Shown: positions 10,626 to 22,668, counted from the first letter of the stretch. The stretch: DNA of 64,000 nucleotides from Ulva prolifera (GCA_023078555.1 CM041204.1:3502430-3566429), one strand, 5' to 3'. Notes: generated by a model not told the origin, from the letters alone. A program made the numbers and translations.

Positions 10626-12553
10626 GCAGGCACTGTGGTACTGGGCAGGCACGGGGCCAGGCACTGTGGTCAATGGTATTGCCAAGGTCAATTGCTTTCC
10701 ACCCAGACCCATGCACAAGCCCGTGCACAAACCAGTGCACCCAAAGCCACAGGAGCAGCAACACATCCCCAGTTGCCACACTGTCTGCAACAGAACTTCT
10801 GTGAACTTGAAGGCCTCCAAAGAATGTGCCAATCATCGTGTTCTTGGGTTGGCAGTCAACACCAATGTGTACGGCTTCGCTGCCTGGATCGATTTTCAAT
10901 CTCGTGCACAATCTGATGAACCCATGCCCCCGTATGCATGGCTACCTGAGAAGCAAGCGATCTAAAGGTGCCTCGGTCACTGCAACACAAGGCGCTCGAG
11001 GTCTTCTCAGAACTTCAAGCATGCTCTTGGTCCAGCTGTCAACATCAACGTGGGAGGCGCACCTCCCATCCAGTACTGCAGCGCTGAATGGCGCTGGCGG
11101 TGCTGCAGTCCCATAGCTGCAAGACCAGACATGTGCAGCTACGGCAGTGTGGCGGGCTGCTGCAGCCTGTGGGCTTTTGCAGCCTGCGCCAGGAGCCTTT
11201 CCCCTGCTGCACATGTGTGCCCCCGGCCCCACTGGCTGCTGCCCTGTAACTTGCAGGGTGTGGGTGCAAGGGTATCTTAGCGGAGATACACATGTGGCGC
11301 AAAGGGTGAGGGTCAGCAGCTTACTCACTGTGAGCAACTGCCATGGGTCGGGGCCTACTGAAAACAGCAAGACATCAACCAAGCGGCAGGTGGCAGATAA
11401 GGCAGTGGAGCAGCTCTGCATTACATAGAGCAGGGACAACCATCCAACAGACGAGAGGTCAAGGTGCACTTCACCCAATCAGGGTTTTCAGAGATGTAGA
11501 CGTGCCTGACTGAACACCGAGCTGCTTCTTCTGATTCTTTCCAAATGGGGTGGGGTCTACTTTGACGACACACAGGAGGGGCGTGCACACGGACAGGGCA
11601 GCACCTCCTCCGAGTCAAGCAGCTCCGATGCGCCGAGCCCGTATCAACAACAAGTGGTCTGCTGCTGTAGGCATCGCCGATCGTTTCGCGTATGCCGACG
11701 CTGCCCATGGGGACTCCGCCAATTGCATACCCTGCAGCGGAGACCTATGTATCCAGTCCTCGACCCGGTGGCTGCAGCACCGGCGTCGCGCTACACAGCT
11801 CCAAGCGTCTGCTGTGCCGATGATCGCCGTGCTGCACAACAGAGTGGCGCTGGTTTGCTCTGCGGGTTGCATCGTGCTGGAGGTCCTCATGCATGCATGC
11901 ATTCGTAAAGCGAGTCGCGCCGCACCCGCGCCAGCAGCGGCGCTCCCGCACATAAGTTCCCGCTCGGGCCCTGCAGGTGGAGGCAGGCACCGAAGCAGCG
12001 GCCCAGGCAGGCTCCTCCCCTGCACCCCAGCACCGTGGTTCTCAGCACGCCCGGCACAGCACACCATGCACAGCACGTGCAGCACAGCACAGCACATTGG
12101 CACAGCACGTTCAGCACAGCATGCGGCTGTGCGTCGCAGCCGGCGAGGTACTGTAGCTTTCACACAGCGCAGCACTGCCTGCAAAGGATAGTGCAGCATG
12201 CCGGCACAGCACAGTAGCAGGTCCCCCCTGGCAAGGGACCCTGCTGTGCTCGTGTGCCAGAGACGATCGCCGACCCGACACGCCCGTGATAGCACATGCA
12301 GCATTGCCCGCCGAGACTTTCGCCACAGCAGCCCCTGCACAGCACAGCACAGCACAGCATGCCCAGGAGACGTCGCGCAGTGCACCCAGCGCATCACACA
12401 CCCTCAACCGTTAACGCCAGCTCAAAGGCATGCGTTAGGACGTCACAGTGCAACAGCTACGTATCCAGCCCTGGAGAAACAGAAGACAGAGACTGACAAT
12501 CGCTACCGCACACTGCAATGCACACCGCAGAGCAGGCAGCACGCACCTGAAGC
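10626..12553. other. Gene-poor stretch with GCACA-rich runs
   Basis: Long open frames exist on both strands, but none shows a domain. 11.95-12.36 kb holds imperfect AGCACAGCAC repeats, which explain several spurious frames. The last 100 bases before 12554 share the word GCAGCACGCACCTG and AGCTCAGTCGA with the DNA just downstream of the intact LRR gene at 31.88 kb, so the duplication extends past the stop codon. Confidence 0.4.
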
Positions 12554-15500
12554 TCAGTCGATGCACACGTGCCCGAGTCCAGCAAACACATTGCCAGCCA
12601 GGCACACGCTGGGAGGCGCATGGCCGTTGACGCGCAAGCGGCGCAGCTGCGGCAACGTCTGAAGAGCCTCGGCAACGGTGGGCCAGACGTGTTTCGGCAG
12701 ATGGGTGCGCTCGAGGTTGAGTGCCTCGAGGCGGTGCAGCCGCGAGAGCAGCTGCGCGAGCTGCGCCGCGTCCGCAAACCTGAGGTCGTTGCCGCTGACG
12801 TCGAGCTCCCGCAGCCCCCGGGCAGACGTGCCCCCTGCAGCCTGGAGCAACCCCGCAGCCTCCAGTATTGCACTCACCCCATAGTGCGAAGCGCCATTCC
12901 AGCGAACTGAGAGGTGCGTGAGGCCTGGGAGGCACGGCAGCAGCGCCGCGAGACACTCCAGCCCGGCGTCCCCGAGTTCATTGTTCCCCACGCTCAGCCA
13001 CCGTAGCGCTGGCGTGTCCGCCAGCAGGGTCATGACCGCATTCATTTTCGTCTGGCAACTCTTCATCCTCGCACCCCTCGCAGCCTGGAAAAGGCAGCAA
13101 CAGGGCAGTCAGGCGCGTCAGCTTCCCGATAGTGCTCAGCAGGACTCCTCATACTTGACTTCTTTTCTATTCATGAAGCGCTCCTCGCACGTAACTTGCA
13201 GCGTCTCGAGTGCGGGCAGGGCCAGCAGCGCCGCCGCGAGCGCCGCAGGGCTCAGGTGCGAGGCGTCAGACGCGCAGACACTGAGGTGGCGCAGCGTGCG
13301 CAGTTGCACCAAGGCGGCACACCAGCGGGGTGGTTCTACATGGAGGGGGCGGGAGCTTTAGCCAGGGTGACATGGCAGCACCAAAGCAAGCTTCACAATA
13401 TCAGCCCCATAGGGCAATGGGCACGCCAGTCCAGAGGCATCGCCGGTCGCCCCCCCCCCCCCCCCCCCCCCCCTGCCGGCTTGTGCACGCACGCCCACTT
13501 CGCCGGCTGCTCGCCGTCGCCCTCCGGCGAAATGCCAGCCACTGCAGCAATGCAGTCGCCGGCTGTGGCATCGTCGTCAACAATGCTATCTGGCGCGAAA
13601 AAATCATCAGCAGCGGCCGCGTGTGTGGTCAGGAGGGCCTCCAGCGCGACGAGGTCTCATGCGAGCTCTGTGTCCCCCCCGGCGAGTGGCGCCGCCGCCG
13701 CAAGCAGCTGGAATGTCATGGAGGCGCAGCTTGGGCCGCACGGCTCCGCCGCCCGGTCGCGAAATTCTTCATTCTTCTCTCTCTCTGAGGATCTGCGCGC
13801 ATCTGCGCACAGTGATCCGGGCATGTGTTGCGGCACATCGGCGCCTCCATCACGCGGAGAGAGCCTGTGGAGGCGCAGATGCAGCACTCACGCACGATGG
13901 TGGGGTGGAGGCTGCGAGGGAGCAGCTGCAGCAGCCGTGCGAGTTGTCGCCCGTCCGGGATTTCGCAACGCGTCTTCACCTTGGTCCAGCTGCTGTCAAT
14001 CAGCAAGAGGGCGCCATCTCCGATCTTCACTGCACGTTTCACAGTCGACAGGATGCCCGGCAGGCAGTGCGGGGGAACAGCCTCGATGATCTACACACCA
14101 TCGCCATGTCAGTGCTGTGCATGGGGGGTTGGAGCTCGAGCACCGCCTCCATGGAAGGCGGTGCTTGCCAGCGGACTGTTGGGCTCGATCACATGGTCCG
14201 CAGCCAGCATGGAGGGACAGTACAGCGCACCTTGTGGGCATCACTGTGGTGGGTGCTGCTGCATGGGTGTGGCTCTGCAATGCCTGCAGTGCTACCTGCC
14301 TCTGTGAGCCTGGGCAGGTACCACAAGACTAGCACGTGGCAATGCAGGTGCAGCAACTGCTAGTTGACTGGATGCCGCGTAGGCTCGTGGTAGAAGTGAC
14401 TCCGTTTGGAAAGTGTACATGCGGTGTTGAATTAAATCATTATGTATCAAGATGCGATTGTGTGCAGCACTGCCGGGTCGCATTGCCGTGAAATATGGGC
14501 TGACATGCATGAATCCTGCCCAGACCCCCATCAGTATGCTTTGTGCTCACGTGATCAGGCCTGATGACCCAACAGGGATGTGCGGACACCGACAATGCTA
14601 GATGCTTCACTTTGCCAGGCATGCGGGCAGCCCAGGCGCAGGTGGCCGCACCCGATATGCTCTGGCACAGTCTGCGGCTGAAGGTGGTGCTGTCATCCCA
14701 TGCCTCGAATCCTCGTAGTCGCCGAGGACTGCGTAAAGCAGTCTACGCTCGATTGCTGCGACGGTCTTGGCGTCATGCAAGAAGTCCGCAGCCTGCATGC
14801 TCATAGATCCTCTGCCCACCGAATGCGCTATTACAATCAAAGTGCCTGGCGTTGCTGATGTCGGAAGGAATGGAGATGACGCCCATAGAGATAAGTCAGC
14901 TTCTGGGCACATATGCTCAGTCTTGCACATGAAGACTGAGGCACATGAAGACTCAGCAGTGTACTACAGTCTGTTAGTGCTACTAGTTAGGCTAAGCCAC
15001 TGGATCCCACATCAAACAGGCTTTTTGTGGCTTCCAGCACCTGTGATGGCGTGCAGTGAACCAGGCGCGTTGGCACCAATGATCACAGGACCACAATTGA
15101 TGGATCCGCTAGCCACACCACAGGATGTATTGCATGCCATTGTCAGAGGCCTGATGGCGAGCCTCCATGCCCACACACGTGCTCCTGTGCCGGCAAAAAT
15201 ACACAAATCTTCGCGTACCGTGTCTGGACGGCGTGCGCTGTGTCAGGTCTTTCACCAGTGTGGCATGCACAAGCACGCACACCCATCAACCCGAGCAAGA
15301 ACGCAGGCAGTACGCTTCGAAATATGTGCACTTGGCCATATCTCATTATTGCGAGAGCTAATTTGCTCTTTAGAAGCCAGGCCATCGCACCGTAAGCGTG
15401 CCCGATGCCTATGCCTGTGAGTGGAGGTCTATGCTGCCCTGCCCCCAGCAGCGACAATTGAGCAATTCCAAATGACTCGTACTTTCAGTGCCTTCACAAG

Positions 15501-15803
15501 CTTATCATCATCTGCTCCGGCGTCTCGAGTGCGGTCCTCGCGATCGACAACGCCTTCAGATCCACTCCTCAAAGTATGCTCCATCCAAGCCTTGAGCTCC
15601 GCGATAGACAGAGGCAGAGGAACGGACATATCTGATCCATCTACTTGATCGCATAGATCACACAGCAACTCACATCGCTTGGCACAGCGTGTCGGTATGT
15701 CCACAGCCTCTACATCTCTACAGGACGTCGCGCGCACGGACAACAGCGCGCCGGCAGCCAGCTGTATTGCAACACGAGACATCACAGAATCGCTTGTGCC
15801 CAT
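12554..15803 (-). pseudogene. Decayed SKP1/BTB-like + LRR gene, paralogue of 31898-36258
   Basis: The exon order copies the intact paralogue: exon 1 about 15803-15483 (donor GTACGAG), exon 2 14792-14652 (AADFLHDAKTVAAIERRLL), and exon 3 from 14090 (AVPPHCLPGIL) to the stop at 12554. Exon 3 ends in RI-type leucine-rich repeats such as LRWLSVGNNELGDAGLECL. It is disabled. A TGA at 13657-13659 replaces the Trp codon of the intact copy in the ELAW context, the frame changes between about 13720 and 13880 and again near 13150 and 13350, a C24 tract interrupts the middle, and several central repeats are absent. Some apparent breaks could be introns, but the in-frame TGA is not explained that way. 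Confidence 0.7.
13450..13473. repeat. C24 homopolymer inside the LRR pseudogene
   Basis: Uninterrupted run of 24 C on the plus strand, in a part of exon 3 that is variable between the two LRR copies. Confidence 0.9.
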
Positions 15804-16049
15804 GCCTCCTCCTGCGATGTGTCCAGGCGCGCTGCGCAGTGCATGTGTCGGTGAACTGTTCAGCGGTGCCAATTTTCGGAATAGATACAGCAAATGGCGC
15901 AAATCGAGCACATGAGATGCAGAGCGAGCGCTCACAAAGGTGAGGCGGCATCAGTGCAGCAACGTTCTGCAGTGTCGTTAGTGGAGACTCAGCCCCATGC
16001 ATGTTAGTGGTCATATGCCACGTGCGCAGTAGTTTAGCATCAAACTGTG
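15804..16049. other. Spacer upstream of the LRR pseudogene
   Basis: Probable old promoter side of the LRR pseudogene. The minus-strand frame is open across it, but the paralogue has no counterpart, so I place the start at 15803. Confidence 0.35.
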
Positions 16050-16275
16050 AACTTTCTATCTTCGTTCATGTGCGCAGTGCGAGCGCACCCCGTCATTGTG
16101 CGCATCTCGCCACTGTCAAACGTCCGTGCGGGCCCCATGGCTGCAGCCGCACGGCTCGCTGCTCGATCGGATCCGCGACCGGGAGCGCGGGGACGTACGT
16201 ACACCACCGTGACGTGTTGTGCCGCAGACGCATTGCGCACAAGATTGTGCCGCTTCTGGAGCAGGTGAGGCGCCC
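16050..16275 (+). pseudogene. Fragment related to an exon of the HAC-like acetyltransferase
   Basis: The plus strand carries HKIVPLLEQ followed by a GTGAGG donor and then CGCCCCCTCACTGCATG. This matches ETVPLLEP followed by GTGCGG and CTCCCCCTCACCCCGTG at the end of the 28160-28422 exon of the 26.2-kb gene. The upstream part (VIVRIS context) aligns weakly with VLILRL of that exon, but the two parts lie in different frames here. No PHD or HAT exons are found nearby. It is a truncated duplicate lying back-to-back with the LRR pseudogene. Confidence 0.45.
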
Positions 16276-16379
16276 CCTCACTGCATGTACATGTGCTGCA
16301 ACCATGAGCGATCCAGAGCGCCCTCAAGCTTGAGCTTCAAATTCTCTGTGGCTGCCTGCGCTCTGCTCAGCATTGGCAT

Positions 16380-16507
16380 TGCGGCGGTTGGAGTAGCCTC
16401 CGCGGCCGGCGGCGGCGGCGCGGCTGCAGGCGACAGCCCCGCAGGCGATGCTGCCGCGCGCGAAGCTTAAGGGCTCGCAACTTGGGATCCAGGCAGTGGC
16501 GGTGGGG

Positions 16508-16544
<37 letters not shown>

Positions 16545-16800
16545 CTGGCGGGTCCGCCGAGGGCACGGGTGTCCGCATGCTGTGCACAGACGAAGCCCGC
16601 GGTGCTCAGGATGCGCTTACCTATGCAGTCACGAACGACACAGGCCGGGCATGGAGCCGTTTCTCGAAATCCACACACCAATACACTCACTCATTCATGG
16701 CACTAGGCGGGCACAAGCGCATATCACCGCCCTGCCGGTAACTTCAGCAAAAGATTTAAGCCTCTTACCTATGTAGTCACAAAGGACAGAGCTCTCGAGG
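16380..16800 (-). mobile_element. Nested 5'-truncated LINE fragments, minus orientation
   Basis: 16380-16544 matches the Ala/Pro-rich linker of the LINE ORF (compare 41580-41700). 16615-16760 matches the LINE 3' UTR and C-terminus (compare 40863-40985). About 16771-16796 starts the 3' end again (TATGTAGTCACAAAGGACAG). The pieces have the same orientation but are not in element order, so they represent at least three separate 5'-truncated insertions, one into the tail of another. Confidence 0.65.
16510..16544. repeat. G35 homopolymer in a LINE fragment
   Basis: Uninterrupted run of 35 G. The corresponding site in the full-length LINE (about 41686-41693) has only about eight G, so the tract expanded after insertion. 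Confidence 0.9.
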
Positions 16801-17221
16801 CCCGGCGGCCCCTTACTTATGTATGTGTCTTTCTGCATGAATGCCTGATGCAGAGACACAGATCTAGACCCAGTGTGATACAGCAGGATCTTTGTGTGAC
16901 AGTACTTCATGGCTCTCACGGTTCTACACATTCAGTGTAATGTACAAAAAAGTATATCTGCATTGACTGATCTCGAGCCGTGCTGCTAGCTCAGAGGAGG
17001 TGTGGAGTGGGGAACGCCCTGGTGACGTCACCAGACACGTCGACACGGTAGCTAAGCAGTGCCAAAATGCAGCGCCTGATCAGGAATCCCATAACTGCTT
17101 CAATCTTGAGGTGCATCACCATCAACACATGCACTGGAGACCCAGGCTTCGGCGGTTGTCTCGAGGGCGGAATTCTGCGCAGTGCTGTAAAGTACTAGCT
17201 ATAGTTAGTAACTATAGTTAG

Positions 17222-17279
17222 TAAAGTAAATCTAAATTTGCTGAGCCGTATCCTACTGGACATTGACAACTCCGAGTAA
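17222..17279 (+). repeat. 58-bp interspersed repeat, copy 1
   Basis: Shares the core TGGACATTGACAACT and the preceding GAGCCGTATCC with copies at 34041-34098 (inverted) and 52627-52661 (direct). The AT-rich left part (TAAAGTAAATC...AAATTTGCTGAG) is shared with the 34-kb copy. Confidence 0.7.
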
Positions 17280-17284
17280 ACGGT

Positions 17285-17329
17285 ACCACATGTGCCGATG
17301 CTGTAGGCTGCAGCATCGGCATATGTGGT
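17285..17329. repeat. Hairpin, 19-bp arms with one mismatch
   Basis: Left arm ACCACATGTGCCGATGCTG (17285-17303) pairs with 17311-17329 around a 7-base loop. Two more hairpins follow: GCGGTCTTGC pairing across one base (17380-17400) and GAGAGGCTA pairing with TAGCCTCTC (17473-17502). Confidence 0.7.
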
Positions 17330-18296
17330 CCCCGCACTATCAGCTGGTGCATAGAGTGCACTCACGTGAGGTATAGAGTGCGGTCTTGCCGCAAGACCGC
17401 GGCATGGCAGCATTTGAGGACAGACTAGTACTGTGATGTTTGGCAGCCGTGCGGCATGCAGCACGTGCACACGAGAGGCTACTAGTATATGCATAGCCTC
17501 TCATGTGCATACATATGTTGCGACGTTGGCTCAATGTGGCTCAATTGACATTAATGTGGCATGTCGATGGAATGTCGCGACATCCGATCGGATGTGCACA
17601 TGCACACATGTGTGGTGGCCATTCATAAGAGGTTGCGCCGGAGAGTCTTGCATTCGATATCTTCTGCCCTTCCACTCTTCAGTACCACTAAGGTAAACCT
17701 AACTTGTCTTCACTGATCGGAGACAGCATCGAGTCAGCGCGAAACGCGCCGGTAGACACGGACTGCACGCTACGATCCGTTTCGCGACGCCAGCGTGCCC
17801 TTGACCTTGGCATTACAAGCAACGGAGCCATGTACACTGCGATTATGTGTTGCATCATCGCTACGGGCAGCTCGATCGCGATGTACAAGTGCGTTCAAGT
17901 AGTTGACGAGCATGGCGACAGCCAGCTGTCCACGACCATGCGAGTCGTCAAAATCCGTAATTCGGACACATTTGATGATGTACTGAATAAAGCAGCACCA
18001 GCCGAGGCGCTGGCTTCGCGTGTGCTGCGAGTCCTTCTCAAACCCGACAGGAAGACACCAGAGAGGCAGCAGACACGCACGACATAGGTGGCAACGTCTG
18101 CGATGTCCTTGATGTGATCAAGGTGAGTGAAGGCATCTATCCAGCAGTGATCAAGTTCCTGGTGTCCGCAGCACCGTGCCCAACAGCTGGCCATCAGTGC
18201 GGTGCGGTACCAGGTATCATGCGAAGTGCCACGAGAAGTCGCAGCCAAATTTCCACGTCAGTATCACGGCTATACCGGGCTTCAAACTAGAGCGTT

Positions 18297-20621
18297 ATGG
18301 TTGCAGTGATTGGCGGGGCGGAGGAACCCTCAGAGTTGGTCGCCGCGCCAGCAGCACAAACCGCAGCAGCGTTGATTGCAGAACAGCCACCAGTGGCGTC
18401 GGGGGCAGCAGCGGCGGCGCCAGCGATCTCACCCGCACCATGTGTGCCGGCCACCGCACGAGGCCTGTGGTCACCGCCGGCTCCCGCGCCGGTGCTGGCG
18501 GCAGACTTCGTAGGATTCAAAGGATCCCCAACCGGCCTGCCACCACTGGTGGCACCTCACGGCAGAGCTCTTCCCCTCTCTGTTGCCCAGCAAGAACTTC
18601 CAACGTTAACCGGATCCCGCCGGGTCGCATCGGGCTCCCACAGCCATGCTGCTGCACCTCCGGACTCTCGCAACCGGCCGCTCCCTCTTGTCGTGGCAGG
18701 AAGGCTGCGGGAGCAGAGGCGACAGATCTCATCAGAGGAAGCGCCCCGGGCAGCCTCGGCAGCAGATGCGGCGCAGCCAGCGGGAGCTGCAGCACCTGCC
18801 GAGCACCGGCCGGACGCAGGCGCAGAAACAACGGCAGCAGCTGCAGCAGCGCCGCCCGCCCGTAGGCCTCTGGGCCCTGCGCGTTTTGCTCAACAAGCAG
18901 TGCCAGCAGGGGCGCTCCGGGTCGCAACCGGCGCCCGCAGACTGCGCCGGGGTGCAGCACCTCAGCCCCCGCGCACAGGACTGCCCTCCCCTCCTCCGGC
19001 ACAGAAGCTCCGCATGCACGCCCCAGCAAGCCCGGGCTCAGCAGCAGCTGACCCGACCAGTCAGCGCAGCGGCGCACACGCATGCGTCGCAAACGGCGCA
19101 CGCAGCACTGCCGAGACGCGTACGCCAGGGGCGCCCTGTGTAAGCATTGTTGCCATGGACGAGCCGATTCCCCCTCACCCCACAGCACGTGCAGTGACGG
19201 CCGATGGAGTGCAGCCGGATGGCACCTCTCAGCACGGCTATGATGCTGCTCCGGACCGGCTGAGCAGCCAGCCAGCATCTCAAGGTGCAGAGGAGGCGCT
19301 CAGGCGGGATGGCCGTGGCTGCAAATCGCACGGCATGTCTGCTTCCTGCAAGGGGATCATTGTACCGCAAGGCACCCAGAGAGCCAGCCCCACCAAAAAG
19401 CAGCGGCGCCTGCGCAGGGCGCTCGAGCAGGCGCCTTGCGGAGACGCCGTGCCGCCCGATGCATGCGCCACCGTGCGCATCAAGAGAGCGTGGTATACGG
19501 AGTCAACGAAGTGTTGTATCGTGAACCGCAACAGAATTCATCGTGCCAAGCGCGATATTGCACTGGGTAGAGTGCGTTGCTATCAGCTCAGCAGGTGCAC
19601 AGGCTGCAAGTGGTGTCAAGTGTATGTGACCTGTTGCGCTGTGCATCGCCACGGGGGCACAGCAGTGCCACTTCTTTTGATGCGTATAGTATCCCAAGCG
19701 TCGCTGCCGGAGCATCCGTGAACATGCGCTGAAAGTGCTGTGTCTGCGATATCTCAGCTACCGATCGCAGGTGGCTGATCCTGTAGAATGTATTTACGAC
19801 CAGGTGATCCCAATTCCGGCTCACCCATGCGCGTGCATTCTGAACCAAGCTGCACCAGCAACAGTGCTCTGTGCGTGCAGGTGCATTTTGAATTCCCATT
19901 TGGATTTGTGGCGGTGCCAGCTGGGATCCGCTCGCATCCTACCCGCGAGGACTGGTATGCCTGGCGATTGCCGCAAGGTGACGCCCAGGCGCCCCACGTG
20001 CAACACGCACACGAGCGCATGATAAAGCTTCTTACAAGTCATATACAAACGTCTGCGTTGCCAAGAGGAGGCGTCGATGTGGCAGGCTGCAGCAGTCAGA
20101 CCCTGTGGCATGGCGCAGACTGCGGACCAGCCGCCGTGCCGGGCGGCGAATCCGCTCCAGACGCGTCGGTCAATGATCCGGGGGGGCGCTACAATGCATG
20201 CGTTGGGGCAGGTGTGGTGCAGGCCGCTGGGGAGGCGCCACCGTGCACAGGCGGGGACTGTAGCGACATGCAGGCAGGCTGCGGCCCCACTCTTGAGGGT
20301 GCTGCGGCAGCAGACGAGGCGCCGCGTGCTGCCGCGGAGACGCCGGCTGATGCGGCGGCGGGCGCCGTTCCCACTGCAGCCCAGCGCCCTGCTGCCGTGA
20401 ACACCCAAAAAGATGCCTCACAGGACAGGGATGTGGGCAGCGCGGACACCGCTGCGGCGGGGGCTGCGGAGGGCGGCCTGAAACGGCGGCTGTGCGCGAG
20501 CCGGGAGCGCAGCCCGCCCGCTGCAGCTGAAGGTGGCAAGGTGGTGGGGTATGTTGAGTACGCTGATGGCTTGTCGGAGCCCGAAACAGGGTCTGAGTGC
20601 AAGGTCATTCGCATCGAATGA
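18297..20621 (+). CDS. Ala/Pro-rich protein of unknown function, at least two exons
   Basis: A long frame from ATG 18297 encodes an Ala/Pro/Gln-rich, probably disordered chain with a basic patch SPTKKQRRLRRAL that could be a nuclear localisation signal. A GTGCGC donor at 19472 (phase 0) can join an acceptor at 19880. The second exon begins VHFEFPFGFVAVPAGIRSHP and ends ECKVIRIE with a TGA at 20619-20621. The Phe-Pro-x-Gly-Phe...Arg...Tyr spacing in exon 2 is loosely like an FYRN domain of chromatin proteins, but no FYRC partner is visible, so I do not assign a function. Skewed composition can keep false frames open; the matched splice phase and coherent C-terminus are the main support. Upstream exons may exist. 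Confidence 0.4.
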
Positions 20622-22236
20622 CCCGGCCTGAGTTGCGATGAGGATGGCGGTGAGAAGCCAGCATGGCTTCAAGCCTATGTCGTCTGGCATGAGAGATGCG
20701 ATGGATTACTGTATTGTGCAGTAATCAGGCGGAGTGTGGGGGGCATGTTCAGTGCCACTGGTCGCAGTGGTCGCCAGTGGTCGCAGTGAGTAGCCTGCAG
20801 CTCATTCGTTTGCTCGCAACTGCATGCTAAGTCCAGCATGCCGTACGCGTGCGTCCCGCCACATTTCAGCCACATGCAGCTCTGTGCTGCCTCTCTCGCA
20901 AATTTGTCTTTTTTAAATATTTTATTTCCAAGATTAAATTTATCATTGTATTTAAAAAAAAACCAGCATCGGGGTTGTTCGCCGGTTCCAGAAAGCCGCA
21001 CACTCACTACATCTGTGTCTAGCAATCGAGCAGGATGCCGTACCGCAAGCTGCAGCCGCACACATCGGAACGCAGTTGAGTCTAGCACAACTCCACACGT
21101 TTAAAAATTTGGACACTCCAGGCTCACTGACTGTCCCGGACAGTGCCAGGCTCTGCGACTACGCACAGGTGCAACAGGGAGAACCACCTACCGTGCCCTC
21201 ACTCACCGCGACACATACGCCCGCCGGTCCATATCTTTATCTACGCGAGGAAACAACCCTCGTGTGTTGATGTGAGTGATCTGGTCAGCCCTACATAGTG
21301 AGAGACATGCATGAGGACTTGATCAAGTCGACTGTACACAGGACTCTTGCTCGAGACCGGATGTACAAGGATATCGCCTGTTATGTTCTATGGGGATCAT
21401 TACTGTAACTCTGGTCAAGTCAATACGCCTCACAACATGTGTCCCCATTGGAGGCCTCCTGGGAGCTCGAGATGGTGTCCAGAAAACGGCGACTCTGGCA
21501 TATGTATGCCATATGGCATATGCCTGCAACGCGGGCTGCGCCAGAGGAGCAGGGCAGCTGCAGTGGCCTGGCGCCGCTCCCACGCGCGTCGACATCGATG
21601 ATCAGGTCGGACCTGCAGCCACTGGTGGCCACCACAGCAGCACCCCATTCCTGATGGCATGCCTCGTGCACTGCGGGCCGGGCCAGCCGTCGCGCTGCGG
21701 AGCATCGCACCGGCGCCGCACATAGCAGCGCGCACTGCAACACCTGCTAGCACATGGTGCATCACCAGCATCTTGAGAATACATTCCTGGAGCTGTGGAG
21801 GCGCCAATTGCATCCAAGCGCCATATGCATGTTTACAGTGGCTGCACAGCACGCCCAGCACGGCACATCAGCACAGCAGGCCCGGATCCGGAACAGCCTG
21901 AGCACGCCATGTTAAGGCCTCGATGCACTGCACCAGCAATTTTGGGCTGCTTGTATTTCAGCATGACGGACACGGGAGAAACTGGCGTGAGACATCCACT
22001 CGTACACAGATCTAGAGCATATGTCCCATGAAGCCTGCCAGCATATGTCCCATGAAGCCTGCCAGCTGACTAGTGGCAGTCCACGCAGCAACTTGCAACT
22101 TGCTTTGAAACAGCACACAGCTCCACACACCATGCAGCATGGCCACATGTGTGCACCGGCGTGTTTATGCTATACCAGCATGACCAGGACGGCCCGCGAC
22201 AACTGAGTTCGCACTTCGATTGACAGGATCCAGGTC

Positions 22237-22284
22237 GCCCACTCGGATTAATCCGAGTGGGCTTGGGACAATATTGTCCCAAGC
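22237..22284. repeat. Two abutting perfect palindromes (26 and 24 bp)
   Basis: 22237-22262 is a perfect 26-bp palindrome centred on GATTAATC. 22261-22284 is a perfect 24-bp palindrome centred on CAATATTG. They share the two bases GC. The arrangement resembles 7899-7931 but the sequences differ. Confidence 0.85.
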
Positions 22285-22648
22285 AAGAAGGACAGCCCGG
22301 CAGACGAAGACGTGATCTGCAGCTCAGCGCGTTTAACTGGGCCTCATGATTGCTTTATTCTGAGTATGACCAAGATCGCCTGTGAGATGCTCCATGGGTC
22401 ACTTGTATACTATACTATAGCGGTACCCAGTACTGCGTGTACACCACATGCATGCATGCTCAGCCTTGCGTTAACGAAACGAGAATCTTGTGCATGCAGC
22501 AGGCCTGCTGAAAACGGCTGTGCTTTCAGCAATGCGTAAATGACGGGATTGCATCCTCTTGCGCTACTGCAAGCAGATTGTTTTCACCCAGCTGACGGGG
22601 ATTGCATGGTTCTTGAGGCTTCCAATAGCTCGTCCGATAGCTCTTCCA

Positions 22649-22668
22649 ATCTCGAGATATCTCGAGAT
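22649..22668. repeat. 20-bp perfect palindrome
   Basis: ATCTCGAGATATCTCGAGAT is self-complementary and also contains two copies of the shorter palindrome ATCTCGAGAT. Confidence 0.8.

Larger units (their letters stand above)
16801..18296. other. Gene-poor stretch with a hairpin cluster
   Basis: No confident gene. Minus-strand 18170-17900 has an open exon-like segment that weakly resembles the R1/R2 repeat coding block (DHIKDIADVA against DSTNDVAEAA), too weak to annotate as a gene. Three hairpins at 17285-17502 are listed separately. Confidence 0.35.

Noticed and set aside
12040-12370. AGCACAGCAC-rich DNA considered as a CRISPR-like or satellite array
   Set aside because: No constant repeat length or unique spacers; imperfect short-word repetition only.
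13401-13788. Frames encoding poly-Gly or poly-Pro across the C24 tract
   Set aside because: They exist only because of the homopolymer inside the LRR pseudogene.
18517-19278. 253-codon minus-strand frame with Leu/Ala-rich translation
   Set aside because: Antisense of the Ala/Pro-rich plus-strand frame; composition-driven, no motif. An alternative plus frame at 18646-19143 was tested for a TAZ finger and lacks the Cys/His spacing.
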